Positions 34,299 through 46,272 of a DNA stretch of 64,000 bases are shown in pieces. The position numbers and the translations under genes were made by a program. Numbering within the stretch: position 1 is the first letter of the stretch; each line of letters begins with the position of its first letter. Source of the DNA: Sordaria brevicollis (Eukaryota > Ascomycota > Sordariomycetes > Sordariales > Sordariaceae). Below the pieces are notes generated by a model. It was not told the origin of the DNA. It saw nothing but the letters and a program-made list of their open reading frames with translations, and made no database searches. Location of the stretch: assembly GCA_033439795.1 (NCBI GenBank), contig JAUTDP010000008.1, forward strand, positions 2,666,001 through 2,730,000, given 5' to 3'.

Positions 34299-34313
34299 GA
34301 GCTTCTGAGATAA
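34299..34313 (-). repeat. Right terminal inverted repeat of the RIP-destroyed transposon
   Basis: GAGCTTCTGAGATAA, the exact complement of 28145-28159. Confidence 0.85.
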
Positions 34314-34321
34314 GAAATTTT

Positions 34322-37300
34322 CACTCGCTGTTCATGAGCTTTTGGCTCCCACAGAAAGAAGGCGCGAATAATAAATTCAATCTTGCGACTAAGTATTTTC
34401 CAGAGGTTCCCCCTGCTTAAACAAGTGAGCCAGGTGAGCGTTTCACGTGTCGCCAACCACGGTATTAATAGGAAAGCTTAGCACGGGAAGCAAAAGGTGA
34501 AGATCATGATGAAAACCGCGATTGCACTTGTCGAGGTTCTTGAGGCACAATTATCATGATGGGTATGCAAGTATAATCGATAGATGGGCTGACTTGGCTG
34601 GCTCGCACTACTCGTTCAGCATCCTTTTGCCATGTAAGATGCCACGAAAGCTGCGTCAAACACTGGATGGGTCCACGGGTGCGAAAGCTTCCAAACGATA
34701 CACACTCGTTGCGCGAAGTCGTTGGCCAAGTGTAGGTACTAATCATCCCTTTCTTCCTAGCTCTCGTTACGAGCAGAGGAACATTTATAATCAGGAACAC
34801 CTTGCTTGCTTGCCTGCATACAAACCACCCTAGAACTCATGAATGTCCATGGCCAGAACTCTATAAGAGCCGGTTCGGTCCAATGTAACTCCGGTCTTCC
34901 CTCAGCTTACAACAAAGCTCGAACACCTGGTACGTAGCCTGGGGTAGGGTATAACAAAGCGGTCCTAATAAGCTTGTAACGCAAAATCCTGGGGAATTGG
35001 TAAACGTGATGGGATGGGGTTGCGGCGAGCGGTAATTGCCCGCGCATATTATGCACTGGCGAGCACACGCAATCCGTCGAGAGAATGAGCGTGGTGAGGT
35101 TACACCGGCGACTTCAGGGAAACGGACCCGGCGTCTCGCGCCTCTCCTGTGCTTCGCAGATCCATCTCATTCCATACCATACCACCCATCCATCCTACCG
35201 CTTGCTCTTTCCCCAGGAGCACAGAGACGTACAATCCGGATATGCAAAGGTCGAGACCGGACGGATCCAGCTCTGTGGCGTTGGGTTATACGCTGCGAGA
35301 TGTTAAGCAAATTCGAAACGGCCGCGAAATTTTGGAGTGGCTGTTTACTCCTCACACAGAGATGAAGAAATCCATTGGCCCGCTGCTCTCTTTCTTGTCG
35401 TTCGATAACGGGATGCTTTGATGACATGCTTCCCGTGTTCCTGGTTACCATAAGCAAATGGACATCAAAGTGCGATGTCGGTGAAAATAAATGACACGGA
35501 ATACAATGAAATGGAGTACCTCGTCTGCGTCTTGCTTGTAAAACAGCCTCGGTGGCTTGACCTGCTGCGTGCTTCCAGCAAGCAACCGTACTGATTGCTA
35601 CCACGACAACCCACAACACGAGATGTGTTTCTAATCCCCGGTACGCCGCGTACGCTTCACTATAATATTTCCCAAATCCCGCGACTGCACCTCTATCCCT
35701 CTCAGCCTGCCCGCAAGCCGGTGACAACCGCCCATTTTCCTTGTTTCAGTGGGTTGAAGTTGTAACACAACCAATTCCGCACACATCACCGGAGGTCCGA
35801 TCCACCTTGTATCCCTCCTTGTTTCTGCTACGCACCTTGGTTGACCTAGAGAATACTCATGTGTGGACAGCCCTGAGAATGCCGTCTGTGAGCGGTCCTG
35901 ACAATTTGACAGTTTTCCAGAGCCAACCTGTATTGCGCTAGCACGAGAGTATCCATTTCAACCGACTCGTAAGCCTCAAGCAATAATCAAGCGGGCCATG
36001 AAACTCCGCTATAGTGGGAGTGTACAGAGGTTGAATGACCGATATATTCTAAACACCGTGGTCAAGCGTACATAATGTTTCTCGCAACCTTGAGAGCTTC
36101 ACCAAGCTGACATCACCACCTGATCGCGGTGGCAATGCATTCCTTTGACTGGAGACATGTAAAATGTGGTTAAAGAAGAAACATGATGCCGCTCGTGGGA
36201 CCTTGGCCGCTGAAACAGATATGTTTAAGGTGCCTCCCCAGTTCTCGTGAGCTTTCCTGAACTCACTCTCTCCCTATAAAAGCTTATGCCTTTGCTCTGG
36301 GTTATGTTGCTGGCAGGAGCGAACCGGGGATAACTAATCCAACGACGAGGAAATGCATTCTCGTGGGCAGTTGTTGCCGTAGAACCTAACCGTCAATTGT
36401 GAATAACCTTGACCCCTTAGGTATAGGTATCGAGGACCCAATGAAACGGTTGATATATAGAGTGAGCATCCGTGGCGTATCCCAGAGGGGCATGATGCTT
36501 CGTGACCATAGGACAATAGAGCAGAATGGCCGACTTTGTTCGAGGCATTCGTAAGACGGCCAAGCCACGCCACTCTCGTGCTTCCACACAACAAATGGAA
36601 ACTGTAACCCAATCGGTTCTTATGATGCTCTTATACCCGTGCTGTCATGTCCTAGTGCCGAAGTCCCGTTCTCACCATCCGACCTGATTTAGTCTAGGTA
36701 TCTTTGCTTCCTACTTGAAGCCAGTCGCCGCAAGTGAGGTGATATCTCTATTTGCGGTGCCTTGGTATGCACTGAGCGTATGGTATTCTCGGAAAGCCAA
36801 GCAGATGTGGTGCCTTACCAGGCAATGCATCGACAAACTGCTGTCTGAAGCCCTGGTGGCGAGGACAAGAAAGAATGGTTATCGGAGGGAGACGTTGCCT
36901 TGACTGTGTCCTTTTCCAAAACATACTGGCAAGTCTCTGGGGGCCATGGGGAACACATGGCTAGAGCAATCGCACAGCGTTGCATCGACTCGAATGAGCT
37001 TTCTTTGTAACGGCGGGACGAGATAGGAAGCTGCGTGTTTCATGTTGTCTTGGTATCGAAGACTATCGGGCTCAAACACCCAAACGAGGACTCTTAACTT
37101 GCCATGCAGGCGCCACATCGGCATGGGATGGCTTCCACCATTGAAACTCCCATGATGGAAGCCAGTAGGCGTCGGTCCTCTGTTGACTCGGGTTCGAACA
37201 TGTAAGACTTGAGCAAATTTATTTGCGGATAGATACCAGGCTCATCATTCCCACTCAGCTGGCTATCATACGGCTCATCGCTTGACGAAAGCGTGCGTGG

Positions 37301-40300
37301 TAAACTGACTTCCTGGCCCATACGAGATTATGAGAGGACTCCCAAACTGTCAGAGCCCGCACTCTGTCGGTGTGGTAGCATGTCGTGCTATTATTTCTGG
37401 TTCCCCAAGAGGCAAGGTCGCCAACTGTTGTACTAATTGACAAGAAGTCGGATATATCACTGTCCCTGGCCAGCAAGACACTTCTGTATGCACGGATATT
37501 GCGAGCATAATCTCGTCAGCTGTTTTTCTCTTGGTTGGGCCTCAGGAACTCGTAAGTAGTAATAAAGCGTTGTGCGGTATTCATCGAGGACGGAAAAGTG
37601 TGCATCTTGGCAGGCATGGGTACTGTGGACAGTCAAAGATCGGCCTCTCTCCCTTGAGAGAATAACCACCCCAATTCTTTGATGCAGCGTTATCGCCTGT
37701 GTAGAAATCTTCGTTCATGCCTGTTGTTCTCGTGTGTGCCAGGATTGCGTGCGTCGCCATCTATATGGCATCTACATTGCATATACGCATCACAGGTCCG
37801 GCGAGAAAACGTGGTCGAGTTGACATGTCGCCAGTCATTGGAAGCTCCCCAGCCAGAAAGAAATACTGGGTGTGTGGGATTCGCGGCGAACGCATGGGCG
37901 TTACTTATATCTTGTGTGGATATTGGATCGCAGTCCATGCCTGGAGGAGGAATCAAAGTGATGAAAGTCGGCGCAGCTATACGTACCGCATGTGTCAGTA
38001 TAGGCGGGCAAACGACACCAATAAGAAGTGGCCCGTGACATACCATACATATTCCGACACCAGTATGCCTGAAGAACAAAGGGCCAGCTCGAAGAACCTA
38101 AACCAGACACATCTCTTGCAGAACACAATCTCCTTGCCGGTCCAATCCAGAAGCAGATCGAGTCTCGACCAGCAATGGAAGCAAATGCGAACAGATAATC
38201 TGGGCTGGCTCTTGGCTCTTAGCCCCTAGGTCTAGCTTGTCGGCATCCGATGATTGCGGCATGTGTCATGTGCTGGAGGAAGATGGCTCGTTGCGGCGAA
38301 AAGAAAAAGGATGATTCCATGCATGGCGGACGGCGACAAATCCCGATGCTGGCAGAGTGTGGCTTGGCCACTTGCTGGAATCTTTCTCGTCGTGAATGTG
38401 GTCGGGAGAGCAAGATAGATGAAATTCGGTTGCCCGAGACATTTGATGAGGTTAACCTAAGGTTCGTCGGGATAAAATAACGTCGTCGGAGTGTCTGCAG
38501 TTGGTGGTAAGCTTGGTTGTCTGGGAACACAAAGACAATGACAAACGAGGGCAATGAGAAGCAGTGCATGCCTGGCTCTGGGGTTTGAAATCTCGGGGCC
38601 GGGGGCTCTGTGTCGCAGTGACCATGCCACGGTTCGGTTCGTCGACATTCTTCAAGTAACGGATTGGAAGTGGAAGGTCCGGCCTTGCTGTCGTACTTGT
38701 GTCTCTGTTTCACCGCGGCCACTGTATCTCTTGTCCGAGGCTTGTGCTCCAGTTGACGACATGGGCCCGGGATCCGTGAAGCTTCCCTTGTCTGCTTCTA
38801 CGGCAACACAACTGTGAGAGCACAGCCCAATCCTCTGCCATTGGATCATGCCCGAAGAGTGCATGACGGGACCTCGACCGGGCCTTCCTCAAGTTCCACT
38901 TGGGTTGTCGCCGCAAACCCACTGCAAATCTCAACTGGCCGACTACTCACCCATCGGGGCAGTCATTCATTCCTCGTAAGCCGCGGCGGAGCGGTGCAGA
39001 TAGTGAGACCAGCATGGTTGCAACTTCCAAAATCATCTTATCATCACCAGGCAGCGACCGCGGGTGCGAAATCGGGAGGCCAGACGGAAGGAGCAAAGGT
39101 AGCGTTGGTAGCTTTTAACGTTAGGTAGTAGGTAAGGTATTATTGCTGATACAGAGAATGGTCGGGACCTAGTTTGAGTCGTCCTCCTCACGCCACGAAC
39201 TGTGACTTGAAGCGACGGTTGCGACTTCCAAGGTAGAGCTGAGCTTGTTTCGACAGCCGCTCAGATGGGGCAGGCGGAGAGGGGATAGACCGAGACCGCT
39301 CGGACCCGTTCACAGTTGCACTTTCAGTTTCAACAGCTTGGGTTTTCGACTGAGCCGATGCAAGAGGAAGGTTTAAGATGTTGTCCTGTTCATCGGACCT
39401 CATCTATAATGGTGATATCAGGACGGAAAGATTATTTCCGAGTCTCATTACAAGATGCAGGGAATTGGGTAGTCACGCCAAGGTTCGGTGAAGCGGCCCG
39501 GGGTGTTGCCAGATGTCCGCCAACTGTGCGCTTCCTTCTTCGGTCCCTATCTTGGCGACTGACGGCCCGCCGGTACATGCCCTGGGCCAGTGGGCAGTCC
39601 TGGGCCAGATTCTTCCCCGCTAATAATCATCAGACCCCCTCCTCTCCTAAACGCAACCATTGTTACACATACCGAACCTCAATCGTCCGAAACTCGACCA
39701 ACTCCATGTCTTAGGTTGTACGCGCTATAGTCCAATTGCCGGTGTATTCTCCGGCCTTCACCTCCGGGAGACTGGAGCGGTCAGACTTCCAACATAGGTC
39801 ATCTGTTGATACCTACCGATATCTTGATACAACCGGACTCGGGGGGTGTCAGTGGACTGTCTCGCCTCAGGCTCTTCCCCTACGTGGTGTTCTGGGTGGG
39901 CGGTGACCTCTTTGAAGCGTCAGTAGTTTCACTGAGCGCAAAATGTCTAAACTACGCGAGCAACGTCGGGTACTCACCTAGGCGAGAAAGGTCACGGTGG
40001 TACTAACCGCTGGAGTGGAATCAAAGCGACTGGACTTGAAGCTCCTTCCTGTCTTCCGGCAAAAGCCAATGCCGCGCGATGGACCTCGACTGCCAATGAC
40101 CGAGAACTACCCAAGTAACCGCGCGGGGATTCATGTTGTTGAAGAATGATGTTCACTGCCTCTGCAGCTGGCCCGCTCCTGCACATTTCAAGGACGCAGC
40201 ACTTCGTACTTTCCATTCCCACGCAAAGTCTCAAACACCACACGCGGCTGCAGGCGCGAGATCGGCTGTGACCTTATTTAGCGTCTAACAAGTTGCGAAT

Positions 40301-42818
40301 CCTCTTTGCTCTCGGCGCTGACCTCTCACTGCAACAATCCCACCTCCAGCTCCGAGCTCTCCCCACCACGTCCACACCACACCAAACCAGCTACTACCCA
40401 CCCACCACCAGCACTCGCCATCACGGTCTGACACTGGACCTACCGGGAGCTCTCTTTTGCCTGGTATGGCGTTTAGCAGAAGCATTCGCGGCCGGATCTG
40501 GATCGAGCATGACGACGACTGTTTCCCACCGAGGAAGTCTCCTGTCAACCATATCGGAATTGGTACGGACCACATGGACGCCATCCATGTATCCCAACGT
40601 CATGTCCAAAGCTGGTATGCGCCCGAGTCACAACATGAGGCTTCCTCAACTTCCATATTAGCTCGAGCCGAAGCGCCTCCTATTAGCCGTTAGCCATGTG
40701 GTACCGCCGCGCATCCCCAAAACGTTTTCCCTCCTTTCGCAGTTAACCATCTATCTCACAGCTGCGTCGGGCCTTGCCTAGCCTAGCCTCAACGGACGGT
40801 CATGATACAGACCCCTCTGTCAATCATGGACCACACGTTTTATAACGCCAGAGCTCCGATATGATATTGCCCGATGCCACATGGCGTTGCAACTACATAC
40901 GTTCAGCTCCATCGTCAAAAGGCATCCCAAAAATCCAAACCCCAACCATGGACGATGCTCTATAGGAGGGCGTTCCCATGGGCTCACGGTAGGTCAAGAA
41001 CCCGGACAAGGCACTTCATTGGGGAGTTCCAAATCCAGAGGACCGGTTTCTGATTCTTGTGGCCCGCGCGAGGGTGTCGAGACGAAGCTGGCCCTTTGCG
41101 CGTTGGGGGGATACTGCATCCGGTATCTTTGCGGTCCAGGATGCTCATCTTGGCTCCAGCTTCGAGACGATAGAGACACCACCCTCTTTTACACCCCTGG
41201 AGTATTTGGAGCTATCCCATTCGCTGCGCCTTTACGGACCACACCCTGCCTCCACCAAGCTTGGACCCCAGTCTCGTGAGCCGTCTTGTCCGTAGGGGTG
41301 TGGTTTTTCTGGGACACAAAAGTTTGGGCAACTGTTGGGAGCTGTCGGTCCTCAGGAAGGCCCCCCTGGCTCCATGTTTTCACACGGCCCGAAGCCCACT
41401 ATAAAAGCCCCGTAACGGGGAAGAGAGGGCGTCTTCCCAAAACCGTATAACCAAAAGCAGACGAGGGAGTCACAATTGTTGTTGCAAAAATTCCATCACC
41501 ACGACGACATGGCGAGAGTGACAGCCTCACTCTCACCTTCATCCTCACACGCGCCAAAGCCTAGTGGCGTGGACGAGTCAAGCGGCATTCCAGCAAGCAG
41601 CCAGCAGCGGTCAAGGATATCAAAAGGAAAGTCCTTGTCTCCATGACTGTCTGCCTTACTTGTTCCTGTTTGCTCTCCCAGATTCACAGACAGGTATCGA
41701 ATCCCTCCAGGCACGATATACTGGGCCAAAGGCCTGGGTACATGCTTCTTGAACGACCCATGGCTCCCTCCTTGAAGGAGATGATTTCCTTTCCCTAGTC
41801 TTTTTTCTTCTTCTCGACTTTTCACTTCATATATCCACTCGTTGCACTAGCCTTTTGTCAGATGTCCTCATTACCTAACTACTTTATCGTTCGCTATTCC
41901 TTTGCCAGTTCCCGCGTGGCCGGGCTACATCCGTCTTTCACCAGCTAGACTAGGCACTGGCACCATCTCCACGATTACACCCTTGCGGCAATCTTTTCTG
42001 ACACACGCTGCCTCGAAAAGAAATAACACAGGGCTCGCCGTGCTCTCCACATTCTTGTTTTGTGCGCGGCTGCTTTCCCAAACCGTAATTTGTCGCTTCA
42101 AGTTGCTTCCAGACCCTCGGCTGTCCCTGCTGCTAGCTCCGCTCATCTCAACCCAACTCGACGATTTCCTAACACCCGGACCCGAGCGCCCATCTCATCC
42201 GGCATCTGCTCCCGTTACAGGCGCCCCTGTCTGTGTCCATAGCTTCGAGAGTTGATATACCGTTGCGGAACAGGGCGCTGCTATCCACCGAGGGCTAAAG
42301 AGCAGAAGATAGTCGGATCCAGTTGTTAGACGGGGCAGTGAACACGCAGGAACTGGGGGACCCCGCCACTCTCAGGTCACTATTACGAGTCCTCCTAGCT
42401 TCTCCGCCTTGAATGTTGTCTAGAGATACACTTCGTCTTCTTCCTGCACGGCTTGCAGTCGATCCTACCCATCTCCCTCTCCCTCAGCACGACTATATTT
42501 TCTAGGCACAATTCAATGGCCAGATGAAGGCTGGCTACCACTTCAAGGTCTCATCACTACACACCCTTCGCCGAAAGAGCCCGTCCGTGGTGACTAGTAC
42601 ACACGACTAGAACACTGGCCTGGCCGTCCCATCCAGCTTCCTATTCCGCTCCAAAGGTTATTTCCACTTCTTTTCATCCCTCCCCTGTTTTCCTCACCCT
42701 GCTTTCTCATCTCGTCATCTTCCTCTTTGTACGAATTAGCCCGCCCCTTTACAAGCTCGGATCTCGTTGCACTGGAGCCTCCACTCCATGTAATATCAAC
42801 CTCGTTGCTCCTCCACTG

Positions 42819-42853
<35 letters not shown>

Positions 42854-42897
42854 GGTTTTTCATCCACTATCCTCACCCTCGCCCTCCTTTAATTTAT
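34322..42897. other. Gene-poor region, 8.6 kb
   Basis: Base composition is normal and there is no sign of RIP, yet no frame longer than about 185 codons and no domain, tRNA or rRNA was recognised. The open frames overlap on both strands, as in non-coding DNA of moderate GC. The last about 0.5-1 kb is C/T-rich and likely the promoter and leader of the gene at 42898. Unrecognised multi-exon or non-coding RNA genes cannot be excluded. Confidence 0.5.
42822..42850. repeat. T29 homopolymer in the 5' leader of the next gene
   Basis: Twenty-nine consecutive T residues ending 47 bp before the ATG at 42898. On the transcript this would be a U-tract close to the start codon. It is length-unstable and prone to sequencing error. 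Confidence 0.9.
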
Positions 42898-44513
42898 ATG
42901 AGGATGCTTACCATCAACAACTCAGCTCAGTACGGCTACAGGTCGGTCCATGACTTGCCAACACCACCAAACACATCACGGCCTTCTCCCCCCTTGATAT
43001 CCCAAGAGTTTGGTCACAGGACCTTTCCGGCCATCACACAGAGCGGCAACCAATCCAGTCAATCCATGTCTGCGCCTCACCGTGGCTTGCCCTTGCCGGC
43101 GGCCATGAACCCAGTTCCGCCGCCTCCTGGTCCGGGGCTCGTTCAGCAACCTCCGCCACCCGTCCCCAGCTTGTTAGGACAGACTCATGCGCCATCTGCA
43201 CCTTCACAAAATCAGTTCTTGGGACAAATTCCGGCACCGCCGTCGTGGCAACATGGCAACGAGGAGTCGATGCGAGTATGGCTCCTGGCCAAGGCTGAGG
43301 AAGAGAAGCGCAAGCAGGAAGAAGAGAAAACACGCCAGGAAAGTTTTCGCCTGGAACAGCGCAAAACCGAGTTCAACATTCTGAGGGAGTCACTTCAAGG
43401 CGGAGTTCCACCAGCCATGGTACCAGTGGTGTTCGCTGGAATGAGCGGCGGAGCCCTTCCGCAAGCTGCTTTAGACTGGGCACAGCAGTACATCTACTCC
43501 CAGTCTCACCAGTCCCATCCACAGGCTTTGCTGCCGCCGGGGCCTATCTCACCACAACATCAAAGACGAGAATCTCAACCCCACAGCTACGCACATTATC
43601 CGGGCTCGGGAGGGGTTCCCTCAACTCCGGGCTCTGCCCAAGGACAAGGAAGCGGATTTCTGTCTGGCTATCCCGGCTCTCCACAGACTCGTCCGAGAGG
43701 CCAGAGTGTTCCTGGGCATATGGCGGGCCGTCTTCATGGAGGAGTGGCCAATCTTCCGAACATCAACACCAACATTCCCGGAGGACATGGGGGTTCAGCA
43801 CCCGCTCATCCTGCGATAGCCCAATCCCAGCAGCAGCAGGAGCCTCAACAATCGCCCTCGATACTCTTCCATCACTGGACACCACCGACAAGTCAGGCAG
43901 GAGGACGGAGCGGGGCTGATCAGCCTGCTACACCTTCAGGTTTGTCCCAGTCCAAGTCTCGCTCTCGAAACACTGGCGGACTAACCGGTGCGTCGACGCA
44001 GTAGGAGAGTCGCCGAGGAAGAGGAAGGCTACGGGCCCGCAGACGGCGGCACCGCCACCAAGCAGCTCGCAGCGGTTTCGGTCCCCGACTTTTTCACATA
44101 GCGGTGCTCCGTTGTCAAACCCGTCGGCTGGGCGTAAGAGGGGCCATTATCGCCAGCGGAGTGACCTGGGTTCATACCGTGGAGGCCCTCGAGGGCGTGG
44201 TGACGGTTATGCGCCATCATCACATGATGCACCCAAGGACAGCAGCGAGTCTTTGGCTGCGCAGCATCAGCACCAACAGCAGTCACAGCGCCATCCGCAC
44301 CAACAAGGACAGGGGCAGACGCAGTCCTCGCAAGCCCAGCAAACAGCACCCACAGTGACACGCAGCGCGCACTCGGTTTCGTCCCTGCTGTCGGATCATC
44401 CGCCATCACCTCGGCCAGGGCAGTTTTCAGAAGGAGACCGATCCTCCGAGGTCAAGGTGCGCGGTGGTGCAGTCGGTGGATCATCGGCCACGCGAGACAG
44501 AGATAACGACTGA
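42898..44513 (+). CDS. Low-complexity protein with conserved-looking central helix (2 exons, 517 aa)
   Basis: No function recognised. Exon 1 is 42898-43939 and exon 2 is 44002-44513. The intron is GTTTGT...CTAACC...ACGCAG, the junction makes ATPSVGESPRKRKATG, and the total is 518 codons with stop. The frame is open upstream of 42898, but through the T homopolymer and without another plausible start, so the ATG at 42898 was chosen. Residues about 120-200 are the only ordered part: a charged coiled helix (LLAKAEEEKRKQEEEKTRQESFRLEQRK) followed by FNILRESLQGGVPPAMVPVVFAGMSGGALPQAALDWAQQYI, which looks like a conserved Pezizomycotina motif. The rest is Pro/Gln/Ser/Gly-rich. The PRKRK and GRKRGHYRQR clusters suggest nuclear localisation; a transcription or RNA-related adaptor role is conceivable but unproven. 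Confidence 0.75.
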
Positions 44514-45926
44514 ACCTTAATTTCTTCCGTGTTTCAGCCTCCAGATCCCAGGCCAGAAAGCACTGTCCCAACAATGACCAGTCATTGAGCAGGGCGTCTT
44601 GGCGGACGTCTACCCTTGCGATCTTCGGTCCCCACGGAACGGACAAGCTAGGATTGAGACCAGACCGTGGCTCGATTAGGGAAAGGCTGTCATTTCCCCC
44701 CTGTGGCCTGGACTCCGACGGCCTAGCATCACAACCTTCGCTTCTGTTTGACAAACTCATTTTCCCGCAGCATTTTTGGTTAGGGCGTCAACACTGGCTG
44801 GTCTTTGTTCAATTCGATCTACAACCCGAGGATAGGGGCTGCGTTGAGTCTCGAAAAATTCCAATCTTTTCTCGATCCCGGGGTTGTTTCTTTCTTTTCT
44901 TATTTTCTTTCGGATGCACCGTCCGAGCTTGTATTACATTCTGCACTTGCTCTTATTTTTTCTCTTCGAGTTTCTCTTCGATGTATACTAAGCCAACTGG
45001 CATATTTTCCTGTTTTTGATTTCTTCGTGCGCTTCAAAAAATCAAAAGGACTCTGGGAAGGAGCAGAAAAAGGGTATGACTGGACGCGATTGGCATGGAG
45101 GACTTGGAGCTTTGGAGAGGGCGGAAGCAAGAGGTCAGGCGGGTATCATCGGCCAAGAGCATCAAAAAAATACGTACATACAATGATAATGACTATCTAT
45201 CTATCAATACTCCAATTTCGCCGCTGCTAGGGTAAGTAGGCTTACGATTGTTTACTCGCCCCACGACACGAAGGAAAACGGGAGGGACCGAGGGATAGGC
45301 ACACTGCCATGGTGGTGCTAGTACTTTGACACCATGATTTCGCTTGTGGTATCATGGCATCGCCGCACTCGTGTGTTTGGGGCCAGATGGTTAGGATTCA
45401 GGAAGTTACGAACGAGACACGAAAGAAAGAAAAGTTGGAAGTTGGTGTCATGCAGGTCGATTGGGAAAGGGTAGAGATGCCGAACACACAAGCGAAACTC
45501 GCGAGGGTGGTATCATTGAGGAAGTTGGTAGAAGGGATGACAAGACTAGGAATTCCAGGGCAATGGGAGGGGGAAAGACTCCTTGGGCCGAGATACAGTA
45601 ATGGAAAACAACGGAACAGAAATGAGAATTGGAATCTGGGTTCGGCTTGGAGCTAGGATCTGATCATCTTTTTCGTTCGGTGTTCCTTTGCTCTTCTGGC
45701 GCGCCCGAACGCTGCCCTGGCTGCCCAGAAATGCTGAGTGCCAGGGTCAGGGTCGGTGTTGTCCAAGGCGTCACTAAACAGGGGTCTCCGCTGCAACCAA
45801 AGCACACCATAACCATGTTCATTCTCCACACTGGACGGTCCTGCAATTCCCGTCGAGATGGAGAGGGGGAAAAAAAGACGAGGCCCGAACAAAGGGAAGC
45901 CAAAGGTTGGATAGGGTAAACAAGTA
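44514..45926. other. Intergenic region
   Basis: The first several hundred bases (T-rich from about 44850) are probably the 3' UTR of the preceding gene. Remaining short open frames lack support. Confidence 0.55.
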
Positions 45927-46270
45927 CAGTAATTATCCCTGCAGTTGCAAGCCCCCCCCTTTTGCTAAAACCCCCCCTTTTGCTAAGGAATCTGGCTGCA
46001 CGCATTCCGTCTGCGGGGGAGGATTGCTAACTGCTATTGCAACGGCTCAAGGCCGGATTTTGCAAAAGCAGGGGTCTGATTTTGGTGGTGCGGTAACTTA
46101 TACCCGCATACCGGGGGCTTGGCAACCCCCTTTTTCGCGCTGGTCGCCCTCGCCCATTGGCCAGAAGGCTTTAGGGTGGCCTGTGCACTTCCTCCCTCTT
46201 TTGCAAAGCCCCCCCTTTTGCAAAGAAATCGAGTTGCACGCCCCACTTGCAACTGCAGGGGTAATTACTG
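45927..46270. mobile_element. MITE, 344 bp, with TA target duplication
   Basis: Terminal inverted repeats of 25 bp start CAGTAATTA and contain CTGCAGTTGCAAG (45927-45951 and 46246-46270, one mismatch). TA dinucleotides lie immediately outside on both sides (45925-45926 and 46271-46272). The CAGT ends and TA duplication are those of Tc1/mariner/pogo-type elements. No coding capacity; the interior carries sub-terminal repeats of a CCCCCCCTTTTGC(T/A)AA type on both strands. It must have been moved by a transposase encoded elsewhere. Its end sequence differs from that of the 4.46-kb mariner-like element in this window. Confidence 0.85.
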
Positions 46271-46272
46271 TA

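Larger units (their letters stand above)
28145..34313. mobile_element. RIP-destroyed 6.2-kb DNA transposon (DUF6589/KDZ-like)
   Basis: The element ends are the perfect 15-bp inverted repeats TTATCTCAGAAGCTC (28145-28159) and its complement (34299-34313). They are flanked by AAAATTTT (28137-28144) and GAAATTTT (34314-34321), an 8-bp target duplication differing by one G to A in a TpG context. The interior is overwhelmingly A+T with CpA/TpG nearly absent but CpG retained, the classic RIP product. The outer roughly 100 bp at each end are much less mutated. Two plus-strand coding relics fill it. An 8-bp duplication fits hAT or KDZ-class transposons; the coding relic favours the latter. Confidence 0.78.

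Noticed and set aside
45951..46240. CRISPR-like spaced repeats (CCCCCCCTTTTGC blocks)
   Set aside because: Only a few copies, on both strands and inside a MITE in a eukaryotic genome; they are sub-terminal repeats.
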